Source: Saprospiraceae bacterium | Lineage (GTDB): Bacteria; Bacteroidota; Bacteroidia; Chitinophagales; Saprospiraceae | NCBI GenBank assembly: GCA_016717105.1 | Contig: JADKGF010000003.1 | Span: 1 to 64,000, forward strand | DNA: 64,000 bases | Direction of reading: 5' to 3' | Part shown: in pieces, positions 28,375-38,018 of the stretch | Layout: every line of letters starts with the position of its first letter | Numbering within the stretch: the stretch's first letter is position 1 | Made by a program: the position numbers and the translations under genes | The notes under the pieces: generated by a model | Database searches by the model: none | Told to the model about the DNA's origin: nothing | What the model saw: only the letters and a program-made list of their open reading frames with translations

Positions 28375-28675
28375 AGTTTATATGTATGATAAGTTAACTG
28401 GGACATTAACGGAAGACGAAAATGGATTCCTTTTTGAATATGATCAGTTATACTTACAATCAGATAATGCAGAGCCAATAAGTCTGACACTGCCACTCAC
28501 AAATAAAGCGTATATGAGTAAAGTGATGTTCCCTTTCTTTGATGGATTAATACCTGAAGGTTGGTTACTCGATATAGCTCAAAAAAATTGGAAGTTAAAT
28601 CCAAGAGATAGGATGGAGATATTGCTAAAGACCTGTCATGATTGTATCGGTGCAGTATCAATTGAAGAAATTTAG
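28361..28675 (+). CDS. hipS: HipS-like protein (detached HipA N-terminal subdomain)
   Basis: The ATG at 28361 gives 104 residues: MKKAKVYMYDKLTGTLTEDENGF, YLQSDNAEPISLTLPL, and FPFFDGLIPEGWLLDIA. This is the HipA N-terminal subdomain 1, here a separate gene. In the tripartite HipBST systems of enteropathogenic E. coli, HipS is this detached piece and acts as the antitoxin of HipT. The gene overlaps hipB by 14 nt and ends 4 nt before the kinase, so all three are co-translated. Confidence 0.8.
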   Translation: MKKAKVYMYDKLTGTLTEDENGFLFEYDQLYLQSDNAEPISLTLPLTNKAYMSKVMFPFFDGLIPEGWLLDIAQKNWKLNPRDRMEILLKTCHDCIGAVSIEEI

Positions 28676-28679
28676 GCCC

Positions 28680-29639
28680 ATGAAAAACCAATGTTTATAT
28701 TGCTACAAAACAATAGATTTCACAGATTTAGATACTTCTGCTGGTCAGGTAGGCTATCATACTAGGTGCAGCAAAAAGTTTTATGGTAAACCTATACCTC
28801 CATTACTTGACTTTACAGAAGAACAAATTTTGCAATTAGCAGAACAAGTTATAAAAAGCAAAAAAACTGTAACAGGTGTACAACCAAAACTATCGCTTGG
28901 ATTGAGTAAAGAAAATAATGCACCTGAACGTTTTACCATTGTTGGATTATGGCGCGAATATATATTGAAACCCCAAAGTGAATTATATCCAAACCTGCCT
29001 GAAATAGAAGACTTAACAATGCATCTAGCGGAATTAAGTAAGATCAAAACGGTTCAACACGCATTAATAAAACTCAAATCAGGACAGCTAGCCTATATCA
29101 CAAAAAGGATTGATCGGAATAACGGCAAAAAATTACATATGGAAGACATGTGTCAATTAACAGAAAGACTAACCGAACATAAATACAAAGGATCTTACGA
29201 ACAAGTTTCAGCGGTAATAAAGAAATACACTGCAAACCCAGGATTGGACGTAACAGATTTTTACGAATTAGTGCTGTTTTGCTTCCTAACAGGAAACAAT
29301 GACATGCATTTGAAAAATTTCTCCTTGCTAAAAAGTAGTCAGAAATATGATTTGTGTCCTGCATATGACCTTGTTGCATCAGAATTAGTTGTAGAGGGAG
29401 ACGATGAAGACCTTGCATTAAACTTGAATGGTAAAAAGAAAAAAATTAAGCGTAAAGATTTTGAAACTGCAATGGCAACAGCTGGCATAGATCAAAAAGT
29501 AATTGAAAACATATTTAAAAAATATAAAATTCTAATTCCCAAATGGGATCAATTTATCATTGAAAGTTTTCTCCCAGAGAAAATGAAAGATGAATACATC
29601 TCTCTTATCAAAAGAAAATCAATTCAAATTGAACTATAA
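28680..29639 (+). CDS. hipT: HipT-like Ser/Thr kinase toxin
   Basis: This 319-residue HipA-fold kinase starts MKNQCLYCYKTIDF with a short Cys-bearing N-terminus (CLYC, YHTRC) as in HipT. Kinase features are the Gly-rich loop TVTGVQPKLSL (residues about 62-72), the ILKPQ lysine region, the catalytic loop LTGNNDMHLKNFSL and the metal-binding PAYDLV. E. coli HipT has serines (SIS) just before the Gly-x-Gln-Pro-Lys loop that are autophosphorylated; here the positions are threonines (TVT). Known HipA/HipT substrates are aminoacyl-tRNA synthetases; the target here is not known. Confidence 0.85.
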   Translation: MKNQCLYCYKTIDFTDLDTSAGQVGYHTRCSKKFYGKPIPPLLDFTEEQILQLAEQVIKSKKTVTGVQPKLSLGLSKENNAPERFTIVGLWREYILKPQSELYPNLPEIEDLTMHLAELSKIKTVQHALIKLKSGQLAYITKRIDRNNGKKLHMEDMCQLTERLTEHKYKGSYEQVSAVIKKYTANPGLDVTDFYELVLFCFLTGNNDMHLKNFSLLKSSQKYDLCPAYDLVASELVVEGDDEDLALNLNGKKKKIKRKDFETAMATAGIDQKVIENIFKKYKILIPKWDQFIIESFLPEKMKDEYISLIKRKSIQIEL

Positions 29640-29683
29640 ACGCCAAGGTTGATAATAACATAAACAAAACACAATAAATAAAT

Positions 29684-31084
29684 ATGAGGATATTTTCGAT
29701 TTTACTGATTTCACTATTAAGTTCGATTCCATTATCAGCACAAGATATAACGGGGCAATGGCATGGTGTACTAAAAGTACAAGGAACTCAATTGAGGCTT
29801 GTGTTTAATGTATCCAAAACTGAGACTGGTATAAGTTCAACAATGGATAGTCCTGACCAAGGAGCAAAGGGAATACCAACGACAACTACGAGTTTTGAAA
29901 CTTCAATTTTAAAAATTACACTTGCTAGCGCAAAAATAGAATATGAAGGAACATTAGGCCAAGACAATGTGATTGTTGGAACCTTTAAGCAAGGTGGACA
30001 ATCTTTCCCAATGAACTTATCCAAAGAGAAAATAGAAAAAGAAAGACTAATAAGACCACAAGAACCAATAAAACCTTATCCTTATTATTCAGAAGATATA
30101 TCTTTTGAAAATAACAAAGCTGGAATTAGTTTGGCAGGAACATTGACATTGCCATCTAAAGAAGGCGTTTTTCCTGTGGTGATTCTAATCAGTGGAAGTG
30201 GGCCACAAAATAGAGATGAAGAATTATTAGGACACAAACCTTTCCTTGTTTTGTCAGATTTTTTGACAAGAAATGGAATTGCAGTTTTGCGCTATGACGA
30301 CAGAGGAACAGCATTGTCAAAAGGAGATTTTAAAACTGCGACTTCCGCCGACTTTGCAACAGATGTCGAAAGTGCTATAGCCTACTTGAAAACAAGAAAG
30401 GAAATAAATACAAAAAATATTGGATTAATAGGACACAGTGAAGGCGGGCTAATTGCACCAATGGTTGCCAGTAAATCAAAAGATGTAGCATTTATAGTAT
30501 TACTTGCAGGGACAGGAATACAAGGAGATCGGTTACTTTTATTACAACAAAAATTAATTGGGAAAGCATCAGGAATTAGTGAAGATGATTTGCAAAAAAG
30601 TGAATTGACTAATAGACAAGTATTTGACATTGTCAACAAATCATCTAATCTTGAAAAGCTTAATCTTGACTTGACAAACTATATCAAACAAACATTAAAA
30701 GACAATCCAAATGCTGGAAAACCAGCAGGTATGAGTGATGATGAGTTTGTAAACCTACAAGTTAAACAGATAGCAAATCCTTGGATGCAATATTTTATTA
30801 AGTATAATCCTGCACCAACATTGGAGATGGTAAAATGTCCTGTTTTAGCAATTAACGGAGAGAAAGATTTGCAAGTGCCGCCAAAAGAAAATTTGGAAGC
30901 CATAAAAAGCGCACTTTCAAAAGGTGGAAATAAGAAAGTAACAACAAAAGTACTTCCAAACTTAAATCACTTATTCCAAGAATGCAAAACAGGTTCGCCA
31001 GACGAATATGCAACCATTGAGCAAACTTTCTCACCAACGGCGCTATCAGAAATATTGAAATGGGTACAAATGCAGACAAAGTGA
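29684..31084 (+). CDS. Secreted alpha/beta hydrolase with N-terminal DUF domain
   Basis: This 466-residue protein has a signal peptide ending SAQ at residue 20, and a beta-sandwich-like domain (DITGQWHGVL to about residue 115) found in front of many Bacteroidota hydrolases. The alpha/beta hydrolase domain has the oxyanion region ISGSGPQNRDE, nucleophile GHSEGG (Ser252), the acid region AINGEKDLQVPP, and the His in LNHLFQ. It is a probable periplasmic esterase or peptidase of the S9/EstX type with unknown substrate. It follows the hipBST operon by 44 nt but is not obviously linked to it. Confidence 0.85.
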   Translation: MRIFSILLISLLSSIPLSAQDITGQWHGVLKVQGTQLRLVFNVSKTETGISSTMDSPDQGAKGIPTTTTSFETSILKITLASAKIEYEGTLGQDNVIVGTFKQGGQSFPMNLSKEKIEKERLIRPQEPIKPYPYYSEDISFENNKAGISLAGTLTLPSKEGVFPVVILISGSGPQNRDEELLGHKPFLVLSDFLTRNGIAVLRYDDRGTALSKGDFKTATSADFATDVESAIAYLKTRKEINTKNIGLIGHSEGGLIAPMVASKSKDVAFIVLLAGTGIQGDRLLLLQQKLIGKASGISEDDLQKSELTNRQVFDIVNKSSNLEKLNLDLTNYIKQTLKDNPNAGKPAGMSDDEFVNLQVKQIANPWMQYFIKYNPAPTLEMVKCPVLAINGEKDLQVPPKENLEAIKSALSKGGNKKVTTKVLPNLNHLFQECKTGSPDEYATIEQTFSPTALSEILKWVQMQTK

Positions 31085-31136
31085 AAACTTCTGGACATAA
31101 CTAAGCGTTTGGCTATTGAAGTTAATTTATAATTCA

Positions 31137-31982
31137 CTACGGATTTCTAAATAATTTTATGCCATTATCATAAACAACATAAAAATCCTGACCATGATAG
31201 ATGACAAATTTGCAGCCATCTATTTTTACATCATTTGGCAAGGTGATTTCATGCGTCTCTTTAAAGGTAAGTGAATAAAATTTTAGTCCTTCTTTTGTAT
31301 AATAAATAATATTTTTGCCATCGAACTGAAATGATAAAATGTCTATAGCTGGTACATGAAAGGCATATTGACCCAAGTTGTCAAAAACATAAAATCCTTT
31401 TTTGCGATCTGTAAGCAAGACGAAATTAGACTTTTCTCGGATGTCAGTAATAGAGATATCTTGCATGCCGAAGTCATTGAGATTGGATGTTTCCAATAAC
31501 ACTTCAGCATTTTCGTTGATTTTCAGTAGTTTGAACTGTGTGGGATCGTACACCCAATAGGTGCCATCATTGCTACTAGCACATGCGGTGATATCAGAGA
31601 ATTTCTCCGAAAGGTTCATTTCTGTGATTTGTGTAAGCGTATTATCAAATATCTTTACCTTATTGAAATTATCATAAAATACTGTGATTTTCAAAGGATT
31701 GCTGACATCAATACTCGAAATTGCACCACTTTTGGTATTGGCATGACGATACATCTCCTTGAAGTCGGGCCGATAATTGATTAAAATATTTTTGTCTGTG
31801 ACTACATAAATGCGACCAAGGTTGTCTATTTCTGCAATTTTGATATTTGCGTTGATGTCATAATCAGACAATAAACTTTCAGGTTTGTTTTGACTCTTGG
31901 AAGTACTACATGACATGACAAAAAGCACACAAATCAAGCTCAAACAGATGGCAAAGTTGTTTCTGTCACTTGCCATTTCCAT
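31137..31982 (-). CDS. Putative lipoprotein of unknown function
   Basis: This protein of about 281 residues (or 279 from the Met at residue 3) has a lipobox VMSC near residue 25. The mature part resembles an NHL/WD-type propeller in composition, with repeated short strands (KIAEIDNLGRIYVVTDK, YWVYDPTQFKLLKINENAE, FYVFDNLGQYAFHVPA). No specific family is recognised. It overlaps the end of lpxH by 17 nt, so the two are co-transcribed. A role at the cell envelope is plausible from location only. Confidence 0.65.
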   Translation of the reverse strand: MEMASDRNNFAICLSLICVLFVMSCSTSKSQNKPESLLSDYDINANIKIAEIDNLGRIYVVTDKNILINYRPDFKEMYRHANTKSGAISSIDVSNPLKITVFYDNFNKVKIFDNTLTQITEMNLSEKFSDITACASSNDGTYWVYDPTQFKLLKINENAEVLLETSNLNDFGMQDISITDIREKSNFVLLTDRKKGFYVFDNLGQYAFHVPAIDILSFQFDGKNIIYYTKEGLKFYSLTFKETHEITLPNDVKIDGCKFVIYHGQDFYVVYDNGIKLFRNP

Positions 31983-32742
31983 AGATTTTTGTCAGTGATG
32001 ATTCATAAAATTTCAATTCGAAGCTGTGTCCGTCCCACACACCATAAGATGATGCGTACATCCATTCACCAAGATTGATATATCGACTCTTGCCATTGGA
32101 CAAGGTGTAATCTATAGGAAGATGTCTGTGACCAAAAATATAGAAATCATGTGATTCGACCTGCTCTTGATCTTCTGCAAACTGTACCAACCATTCTTTA
32201 TTTGGATCTGAAAATGGCGCTTCATCTCCAGTATATTGTCGGCTTTTGGCACTAAAAAATTGCATCAACCATATACCTAAATCTGGATGTAACCATCGAA
32301 ACAGCCATTGGCAGACCTTATTGTCAAAGACGCGTTTGATAAACTTATATCCATGATCGCCTGGCCCTAAGCCATCTCCGTGGCCTATGAAAAACTTTTT
32401 ACCATCAATCGTATGAACTATTGGTTTTCTGTAAATCGGTATTCCAAAATATTCTTCAAAATATCTAAACATCCACATGTCGTGATTGCCAGTAAAGAAG
32501 TAGATGGGTATTTGTGCGTCACGCAATTCAGCCAATTTTCCAAATAATCTGAAATAACCTTTAGGCACTACTTTTTTGTACTCAAACCAATGGTCAAAAA
32601 CATCGCCTACCAAATATAAGGCTTTCATGTCGTGCTGGACTGATGAAAGCCAGTTGACGATTTTTTTTTCGCGAACATCAGTAGTCTCAAGAGCATCAGC
32701 GCCGAGATGAAAATCTGATGCAAAGTAAATCTTTTTGGACAT
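31966..32742 (-). CDS. lpxH: UDP-2,3-diacylglucosamine diphosphatase-like metallophosphatase
   Basis: This 258-residue calcineurin-type phosphoesterase carries the metal motifs ASDFHLGAD, GDVFDHWFEY, GNHDMW, GHGDGLGPGD and GHRHLP. The WFEY and GDGLGPGDHGYK signatures fit LpxH/LpxH2-type enzymes, which cleave UDP-2,3-diacyl-GlcN to lipid X in lipid A synthesis at the inner membrane. It sits between the 3-hydroxyanthranilate dioxygenase (4 nt upstream) and the lipoprotein, all on the minus strand. Confidence 0.88.
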   Translation of the reverse strand: MSKKIYFASDFHLGADALETTDVREKKIVNWLSSVQHDMKALYLVGDVFDHWFEYKKVVPKGYFRLFGKLAELRDAQIPIYFFTGNHDMWMFRYFEEYFGIPIYRKPIVHTIDGKKFFIGHGDGLGPGDHGYKFIKRVFDNKVCQWLFRWLHPDLGIWLMQFFSAKSRQYTGDEAPFSDPNKEWLVQFAEDQEQVESHDFYIFGHRHLPIDYTLSNGKSRYINLGEWMYASSYGVWDGHSFELKFYESSLTKIYGNGK

Positions 32743-32745
32743 GCT

Positions 32746-33282
32746 TTATGCTTGATCCACAAATCGTTTGTCTGCCTCCATCACATGTCCACATGAAGGA
32801 CACTTGCGGAGTGACTCTGAGCCGTAAAAATGTTTAAATCTCGGTAAGAAATCTTTTTCGATGTCTTCGAGATGGAAATAAGATTCATGCAATTTATTAT
32901 TGCAATTTTCGCAAAACCACATCAATCCATCGCGTTCCTGACCCGTTCTTTTCAACTCTATGACCAAGCCAATCGAACCTTCAGATCGCATAGGTGAGTG
33001 CGGGATTCCAGCAGGAAGTAAGAACATTTCTCCTTGCTTAATCGGAATATCCACTGCTTTTCCGTCTTCCTGAATGCGCACATTGATGTCTCCTTCTATC
33101 TGGTAAAACAACTCTTCTGTTTCATTATAATGATAATCCTTGCGTGCATTGGGGCCAGCTACAATCATTACTATATAGTCACCGGCATCTTTGTACAGAT
33201 TGCGATTGCCAACTGGTGGCTTAAGTTCATTACGGTTTTCGTCTATCCATTTCTGAAGGTTGAATGGTCTGCGTACAGGCAT
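32746..33282 (-). CDS. nbaC: 3-hydroxyanthranilate 3,4-dioxygenase
   Basis: This 178-residue cupin has the family start PFNLQKWIDEN, iron ligands within DYHYNETEELFYQIEGD and GIPHSP, and the C-terminal rubredoxin-like site CENC and CPSCG that bacterial enzymes carry. It opens the ring of 3-hydroxyanthranilate to 2-amino-3-carboxymuconate semialdehyde. Kynureninase and an ACMSD-like hydrolase lie 5-7 kb away in this window, so the local set covers three consecutive steps of tryptophan/kynurenine breakdown. Confidence 0.92.
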   Translation of the reverse strand: MPVRRPFNLQKWIDENRNELKPPVGNRNLYKDAGDYIVMIVAGPNARKDYHYNETEELFYQIEGDINVRIQEDGKAVDIPIKQGEMFLLPAGIPHSPMRSEGSIGLVIELKRTGQERDGLMWFCENCNNKLHESYFHLEDIEKDFLPRFKHFYGSESLRKCPSCGHVMEADKRFVDQA

Positions 33283-33565
33283 AATTTATAGATATTGGAG
33301 TGAAAAAATGATGGTAAAGATATATAATTTTTAAATTTTATCGTAGAAAATTGCGTTTGTTTTCAAAAATTTTATCAAAATTGATCAGTCAATGGCTATG
33401 TATTCCATTATTATGGATTGGCTAAAAAAAGTATACTTTACAATGATAAAACAGCTCTAATTTTCCTTTCGACAAAAATAATTGTTCCATTATCACCGTT
33501 TCACAAGGATCATTGTAATTTTATGCATTGATTTTTTTTAACAGCACGCTAAATTATTTTCAGTT

Positions 33566-34450
33566 ATGAAATCAGGATTAAATCTTTTGCTTATTGCATT
33601 TATTTTTCTGTTTGTATCGGCTACGACTAGCTGTACGAAAGAGTCTGACCAAGGTAGTCAAAACAATGGTACGCTTAGGGATACCACGATATTGAATGTA
33701 TCCTATGGGTTAGATACTTACAATGTATATGATTTATACTTGCCAGAAGGACGAGATAGCAATACGCCAGTTGTACTCATTATCCATGGTGGTGCATGGA
33801 AAGCGGGCCAAAAGGAAGATATGAATAGCTACATTAAACAACTCAGGAATAGCTGGCCCGAAGCTGCTGTTGTAAATATGAATTATAGGCTTGCAAGTAA
33901 CGCAAAAAATATACATCACAATGACATGATGCAGGATATCAAATCAGTGATAGACCATGTATTGAGTAATAAAGAAAAGTACCAAATCTCATCAAAATTT
34001 GGTGTAGCTGGGGCAAGTGCTGGTGGTCATTTGGCTATGATTTATGCATATAAATATGATATAACAAAAAATATCCAATGTGTAGGTAATTTCTTCGGAC
34101 CTAGCAATTTGGCAGATTGGTCTTGGTATAATTCAAATAATCTGTTTTTGGGTGCTAATGTAGGAGATGTATTGTCTGAATATGTTGGGCAACCCTGGGA
34201 ATCAACATTGTATCAAGGTGTCAGCCCTTATTGGACAGTGACCGCTAGTTCACAGCCTACGATTATATTTCATGGGACGCTCGATCCTATTGTTCCAGTG
34301 CAACAGAGTCAATTGTTGAAAAATAAATTAAACAGTCTTAATGTGCCTAATGAATATCATGAGTACCTAGCTTTTCATGGATTTGATGCTACTCAGACTA
34401 CTGATGTTATTGCGAAAATGGTAGCATTTTTTAAAAAACACATGAAGTAA
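33566..34450 (+). CDS. Lipoprotein alpha/beta hydrolase (esterase/lipase)
   Basis: This 294-residue protein has a lipobox TTSC at about residue 23, the oxyanion motif HGGAW, the nucleophile elbow GASAGG, the acid in HGTLDPIVP and a His in LAFHGFD. It is of the BD-FAE/carboxylesterase type. HGG(A/Y)W is shared with kynurenine formamidase, and the kynurenine genes nearby make that tempting, but the lipid anchor argues for an envelope esterase. It is monocistronic, behind a 283-nt AT-rich spacer. Confidence 0.8.
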   Translation: MKSGLNLLLIAFIFLFVSATTSCTKESDQGSQNNGTLRDTTILNVSYGLDTYNVYDLYLPEGRDSNTPVVLIIHGGAWKAGQKEDMNSYIKQLRNSWPEAAVVNMNYRLASNAKNIHHNDMMQDIKSVIDHVLSNKEKYQISSKFGVAGASAGGHLAMIYAYKYDITKNIQCVGNFFGPSNLADWSWYNSNNLFLGANVGDVLSEYVGQPWESTLYQGVSPYWTVTASSQPTIIFHGTLDPIVPVQQSQLLKNKLNSLNVPNEYHEYLAFHGFDATQTTDVIAKMVAFFKKHMK

Positions 34451-34496
34451 TTTATTTGTAATCTGTATATATTTTTTAAATTTTTAAAATAGTTTT

Positions 34497-34931
34497 ATGA
34501 CAACAGTAAATGTGTACCTAAACTTTGATGGTCAATGCGAAGAAGCCTTCGAATTTTATAAGTCTGTATTCGGTGGTGAATTTTCCTATATAGGTCGTTT
34601 CAATGAAATGCCTCAAGATGAGAATAACAAACTCTCTGAAGCCGATGGAAACAAAATCATGCATGTATCATTGCCAATAAGTGCAGAAACAAATCTTTTT
34701 GGTAGTGATACAGTAGGAGCGTGGTCACCCAAGTTGGTACAAGGAAATAATTATTCTATTTCTATAAATGCTAGCTCAAAAGAAGAAGCAGATCGATTAT
34801 TCAATGGTTTGTCAGCCGGTGGAAAAGTAACTATGCCATTGGAAAATACATTTTGGGGTGCTTATTTCGGTATGTTTGTTGACAAATATGGCATCAATTG
34901 GATGGTCAATTTTGATGAAAATCCATCTTAA
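34497..34931 (+). CDS. VOC/PhnB-like domain protein
   Basis: This 144-residue protein has the fold and motif order of the PhnB/glyoxalase-like family: VYLNFDGQCEEAFEFYKSVFGGEF, KIMHVSLPI, LFGSD, then AYFGMFVDKYGINWMVNFDE. Members lack a defined shared reaction. A small metal- or substrate-binding protein is all that can be said. It follows the esterase by 46 nt and may be transcribed with it. Confidence 0.85.
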   Translation: MTTVNVYLNFDGQCEEAFEFYKSVFGGEFSYIGRFNEMPQDENNKLSEADGNKIMHVSLPISAETNLFGSDTVGAWSPKLVQGNNYSISINASSKEEADRLFNGLSAGGKVTMPLENTFWGAYFGMFVDKYGINWMVNFDENPS

Positions 34932-34970
34932 AATAAGCAAATATTAATCCTTGTTATTGGCTTCTCTTAA

Positions 34971-35032
34971 GGTCTTTTGTCTTGAATAAGATTTGTATTA
35001 CAACTAAACGCATCTGTTCTTTACAAAAGACC
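34971..35032. terminator. Inverted repeat between convergent genes
   Basis: GGTCTTTTGT at 34971-34980 is the exact reverse complement of ACAAAAGACC at 35023-35032. The 42-nt loop is long for an intrinsic terminator, but the position between convergent stops fits a bidirectional transcript end. Confidence 0.35.
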
Positions 35033-35037
35033 CTAAA

Positions 35038-36796
35038 TCAAAATAGATTGACATATCCAAAATGAATTTTCATCCTACTGAAATCCAAAGCTGCATCACC
35101 TTGTTTGCCAGCAGCAAATGAAACATTAAATACACCTGCCGAAGTACCTATATTGAGTCCCATACCCAGACCTAATACTGGAATTGATTTTGTCGTCTGA
35201 CTGTTTTGCATTCCGATGTAGCCGAAATCTACAAATGGCAAACTTAGGTAAGAATTTTGATCAAAAATGATACGGAATTCTGCTGTCCCAAAAGCATAAA
35301 AATCGGTAAAAATACTTTCTTCATCAAATCCACGAAGTATTTTATTTCCACCTATGCGCATAAGTTCATTCGTTTGCAATTTTTGATCATTGTATTTCCA
35401 TCCGCCAGTCATACCCGTTTTGATGGTTGCCCAGTTTTTTACCTTGATAAAGTATGCTGCTGCGCCATTTATTTCACCTTGAAGGCTCGAAAGTTTTAGC
35501 GTATCATAACTGTTCGCAAATGATTCAAGGTCAATGATTTGCCTATTGGGAATAATTTTTTCTACCCAATACAGTGCTTAATTCAATGCTGTATCCCTTA
35601 GTAGGATTGAATCTATAGTCGAGTTGCCGTACAATGATACCCAATCCAGCTCCGCTGTATGTGACATCGAGCGCAGATGGCAATTTCTTGGCAGCGATGA
35701 TTTCATCCAGATTTACATCCAACAAAGACGAAGATCTATAACTTCCGAAAATACGCAGCTGATTATTTCCGCCAAAAAGATATTGTATGCCACCATCAAA
35801 GAAGAGATCGATGTTTTTAGTGCCATTTTTGAAAAGCCTAAAGTCAAAGTGTGTTCCTACTGGCAATTTTGCTACATATGGAAAGGAAGATTTAAGCTGC
35901 AATTCTAGATTTTCTGGTTTGAGTCGTTTGACCTGAATGAAAGTATATTCACCGTTTCGCAGTGTATTATTCATTTCAGCTGTAAAATCAACAGACAAAT
36001 TCCACTTTCTGACACCGTTTGTGACTTGTGGTAAGACGCCGATCAAAAAGTCAAATCTACTCGCAGACTTAGGATCTGGCGTGAGTACAAGGATGGCTTT
36101 GTCATTTACAAATCTGACAAAAGGCTCACTTCTTTGCTGGATGTAAGGCAAATCTCTGATACGGGTTGATGCTCTCAAAATCTTATTATGTGCGTAACGT
36201 TCTCCTTTTTTGAGATCCAAAAATCTAGAAAAAAAGTGTGGCTTCATATCTAATCTGCCTTCGAGTGCAATGCTGTCAAAATATATTAATTTCCCTTTAT
36301 TGATCAACAGATTGGCCTCGAGCACATCATTTTGGAATCGAGCCGAGTCCAAGGCCACTGAAGCAAATGGATATCCAGTATTGTTGTAGTGATTGAGCAA
36401 GGTTTTTAGATAGCTTTGTATCCTTATTGAATCAATAGTTTTGCCCTTTAGTAATTGTGGTTTTAATCCGGCTTCTTCTATGACTGCCAGATGGTCTGAT
36501 TGTAAATTTAACTTACCAAATGTATATTTTTTGCCTTTGAATATGGAAATGAAACAAGAATCATGTAAAAATTGTATGGTGTCAATCGAGGCAAAAGCAA
36601 AACCACCTGAGTGCAGATTAGTAAGATGATCTTGTATGTATTTTTGGATTTCGACAGAATCAACCAATTTTGTTATTTCAGGTATTTGGTCATCTGTATA
36701 ACGTATGAAACTATGGTGTTTTTTTTGACCATATAGATTAATAGAAGTAATGAAAAAAATAAAAATGAAAAGACAATATAGACAGCCTTTGCGCAT
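35038..36796 (-). CDS. Omp85/BamA-like outer-membrane barrel protein (one frameshift)
   Basis: I choose the Met at 36796, giving the signal peptide MRKGCLYCLFIFIFFIT. The frame breaks near 35557 (A run) and resumes as IIPNRQIIDLESFANSYD, making about 586 residues. The N-terminal half holds POTRA-like units (FTFGKLNLQSDHLAVIEEAGL, IDSIRIQSYLKTLLNHYNNTGYPFASV). The C-terminal half is a beta barrel with the Omp85 signature MRIGGNKILRGFDEES and the final strand FGYVNLF. It is smaller than BamA, closer to TamA-type relatives or a secondary Omp85. It is divergent from hemW. Confidence 0.78.
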
Positions 36797-36868
36797 ATCA
36801 CGAAGATAGAAATGATGTCCTTGTCCCAAAAGATATTAAATTTGTGTTTTCTAATAACGAAGATACGC

Positions 36869-37998
36869 ATGTCAGGCATATATATACACATTCCTTTTTG
36901 TAAAAAAGCTTGCCATTATTGCAATTTCACTTTTCTACGTCGCTTCGCTTGAAAGATGACATGATTTCAGCTATATGTTTTGAAATCGAAAAACGGAAAG
37001 ATTATCTTCATGATACCCATTTGCAAAGTATTTATTTTGGTGGTGGTACACCTAGTTTGTTGAATGAAGGTGACTTACACAAGATTTTTGAAAAATTATC
37101 ACATCATTTCACATGGGATCAAAAATCAGAAATTACCCTTGAATCCAATCCTGATGACTTGGACGTAAATAAACTTGCCATGCTTCAAAGATTGGGTATA
37201 AACAGGCTCAGTATCGGTGTGCAATCTTTTTTTGACGAAGATTTGGTCTGGATGAATAGGGCCCACAATGCCGATGAAGCACAACATTGTATAAAAGCGG
37301 CTCAAGATGTTGGGTTTTCTAATATCACCATAGATCTTATTTACGGCTGTCCGAGTACCACAAATGAAATGTGGGAACAAAATATCAATCATGCGCTATC
37401 CATGCAAATACCACATATTTCGTCCTATTGCCTGACAGTAGAGGAGAAAACTGCATTGCATCATCAGGTAAAAACTGGAAAGATCAGCCAACCTGATGCA
37501 GAAATGGCAAGTGAGCAGTTTTCCATATTAATGGATCGGTTGCAGTCTGCTGGCTTTGATCATTATGAGATTTCAAATTTTGGGAAGCCAGGACATCATG
37601 CCATTCATAATACCAATTACTGGAAAGGAGCGCATTATTTAGGCCTTGGTCCAGCTGCGCATTCATTCGATGGTAGCTCCAGATCTTGGAATATTGCAAA
37701 TAACAAAAAGTATATAGATGCATGTCAAAATGGTACAGAATTTATGGAGTCTGAGACATTATCTGATGCTACAAGGTACAATGAATACATAATGACTGGC
37801 CTTAGAACGATGTGGGGCATTGACTATCGTACAATTAAAGTATTTGGCGATAAGTATTATGATTATTTTTGTGAAATGATCGCGAAAGCCATACAAGATG
37901 ATTTAGTATTTCAAGCAGGTGACAATATTACGCTCACACAAGCGGGCAAATTTTTTGCTGATCGAATTGCTATGACCTTATTTTGGGTAGAAGACTGA
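36869..37998 (+). CDS. hemW: Radical SAM heme chaperone HemW (one frameshift)
   Basis: The ATG at 36869 gives MSGIYIHIPFCKKACHYCNF with the CxxxCxxC iron-sulfur motif. A one-base loss near 36925 breaks the frame, which resumes as FSTSLRLKDDM and runs to 37998, about 377 residues. Further motifs are YFGGGTPSLL, TLESNPDDL, RLSIGVQSF, IDLIYGCP and AHSFDGSSR. It is often annotated as coproporphyrinogen III oxidase-like, but this short CxxxCxxC type acts as a heme chaperone. An internal start would remove the iron-sulfur site, so the break is almost certainly a sequencing error. Confidence 0.88.
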
Positions 37999-38018
37999 GG
38001 TCGTTTTGTCTAAAGAGA

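Noticed and set aside
33566..34450. Kynurenine formamidase
   Set aside because: HGGAW and nearby kynurenine genes suggested it, but the lipoprotein signal places the enzyme outside the cytoplasm, where the substrate would not be handled.
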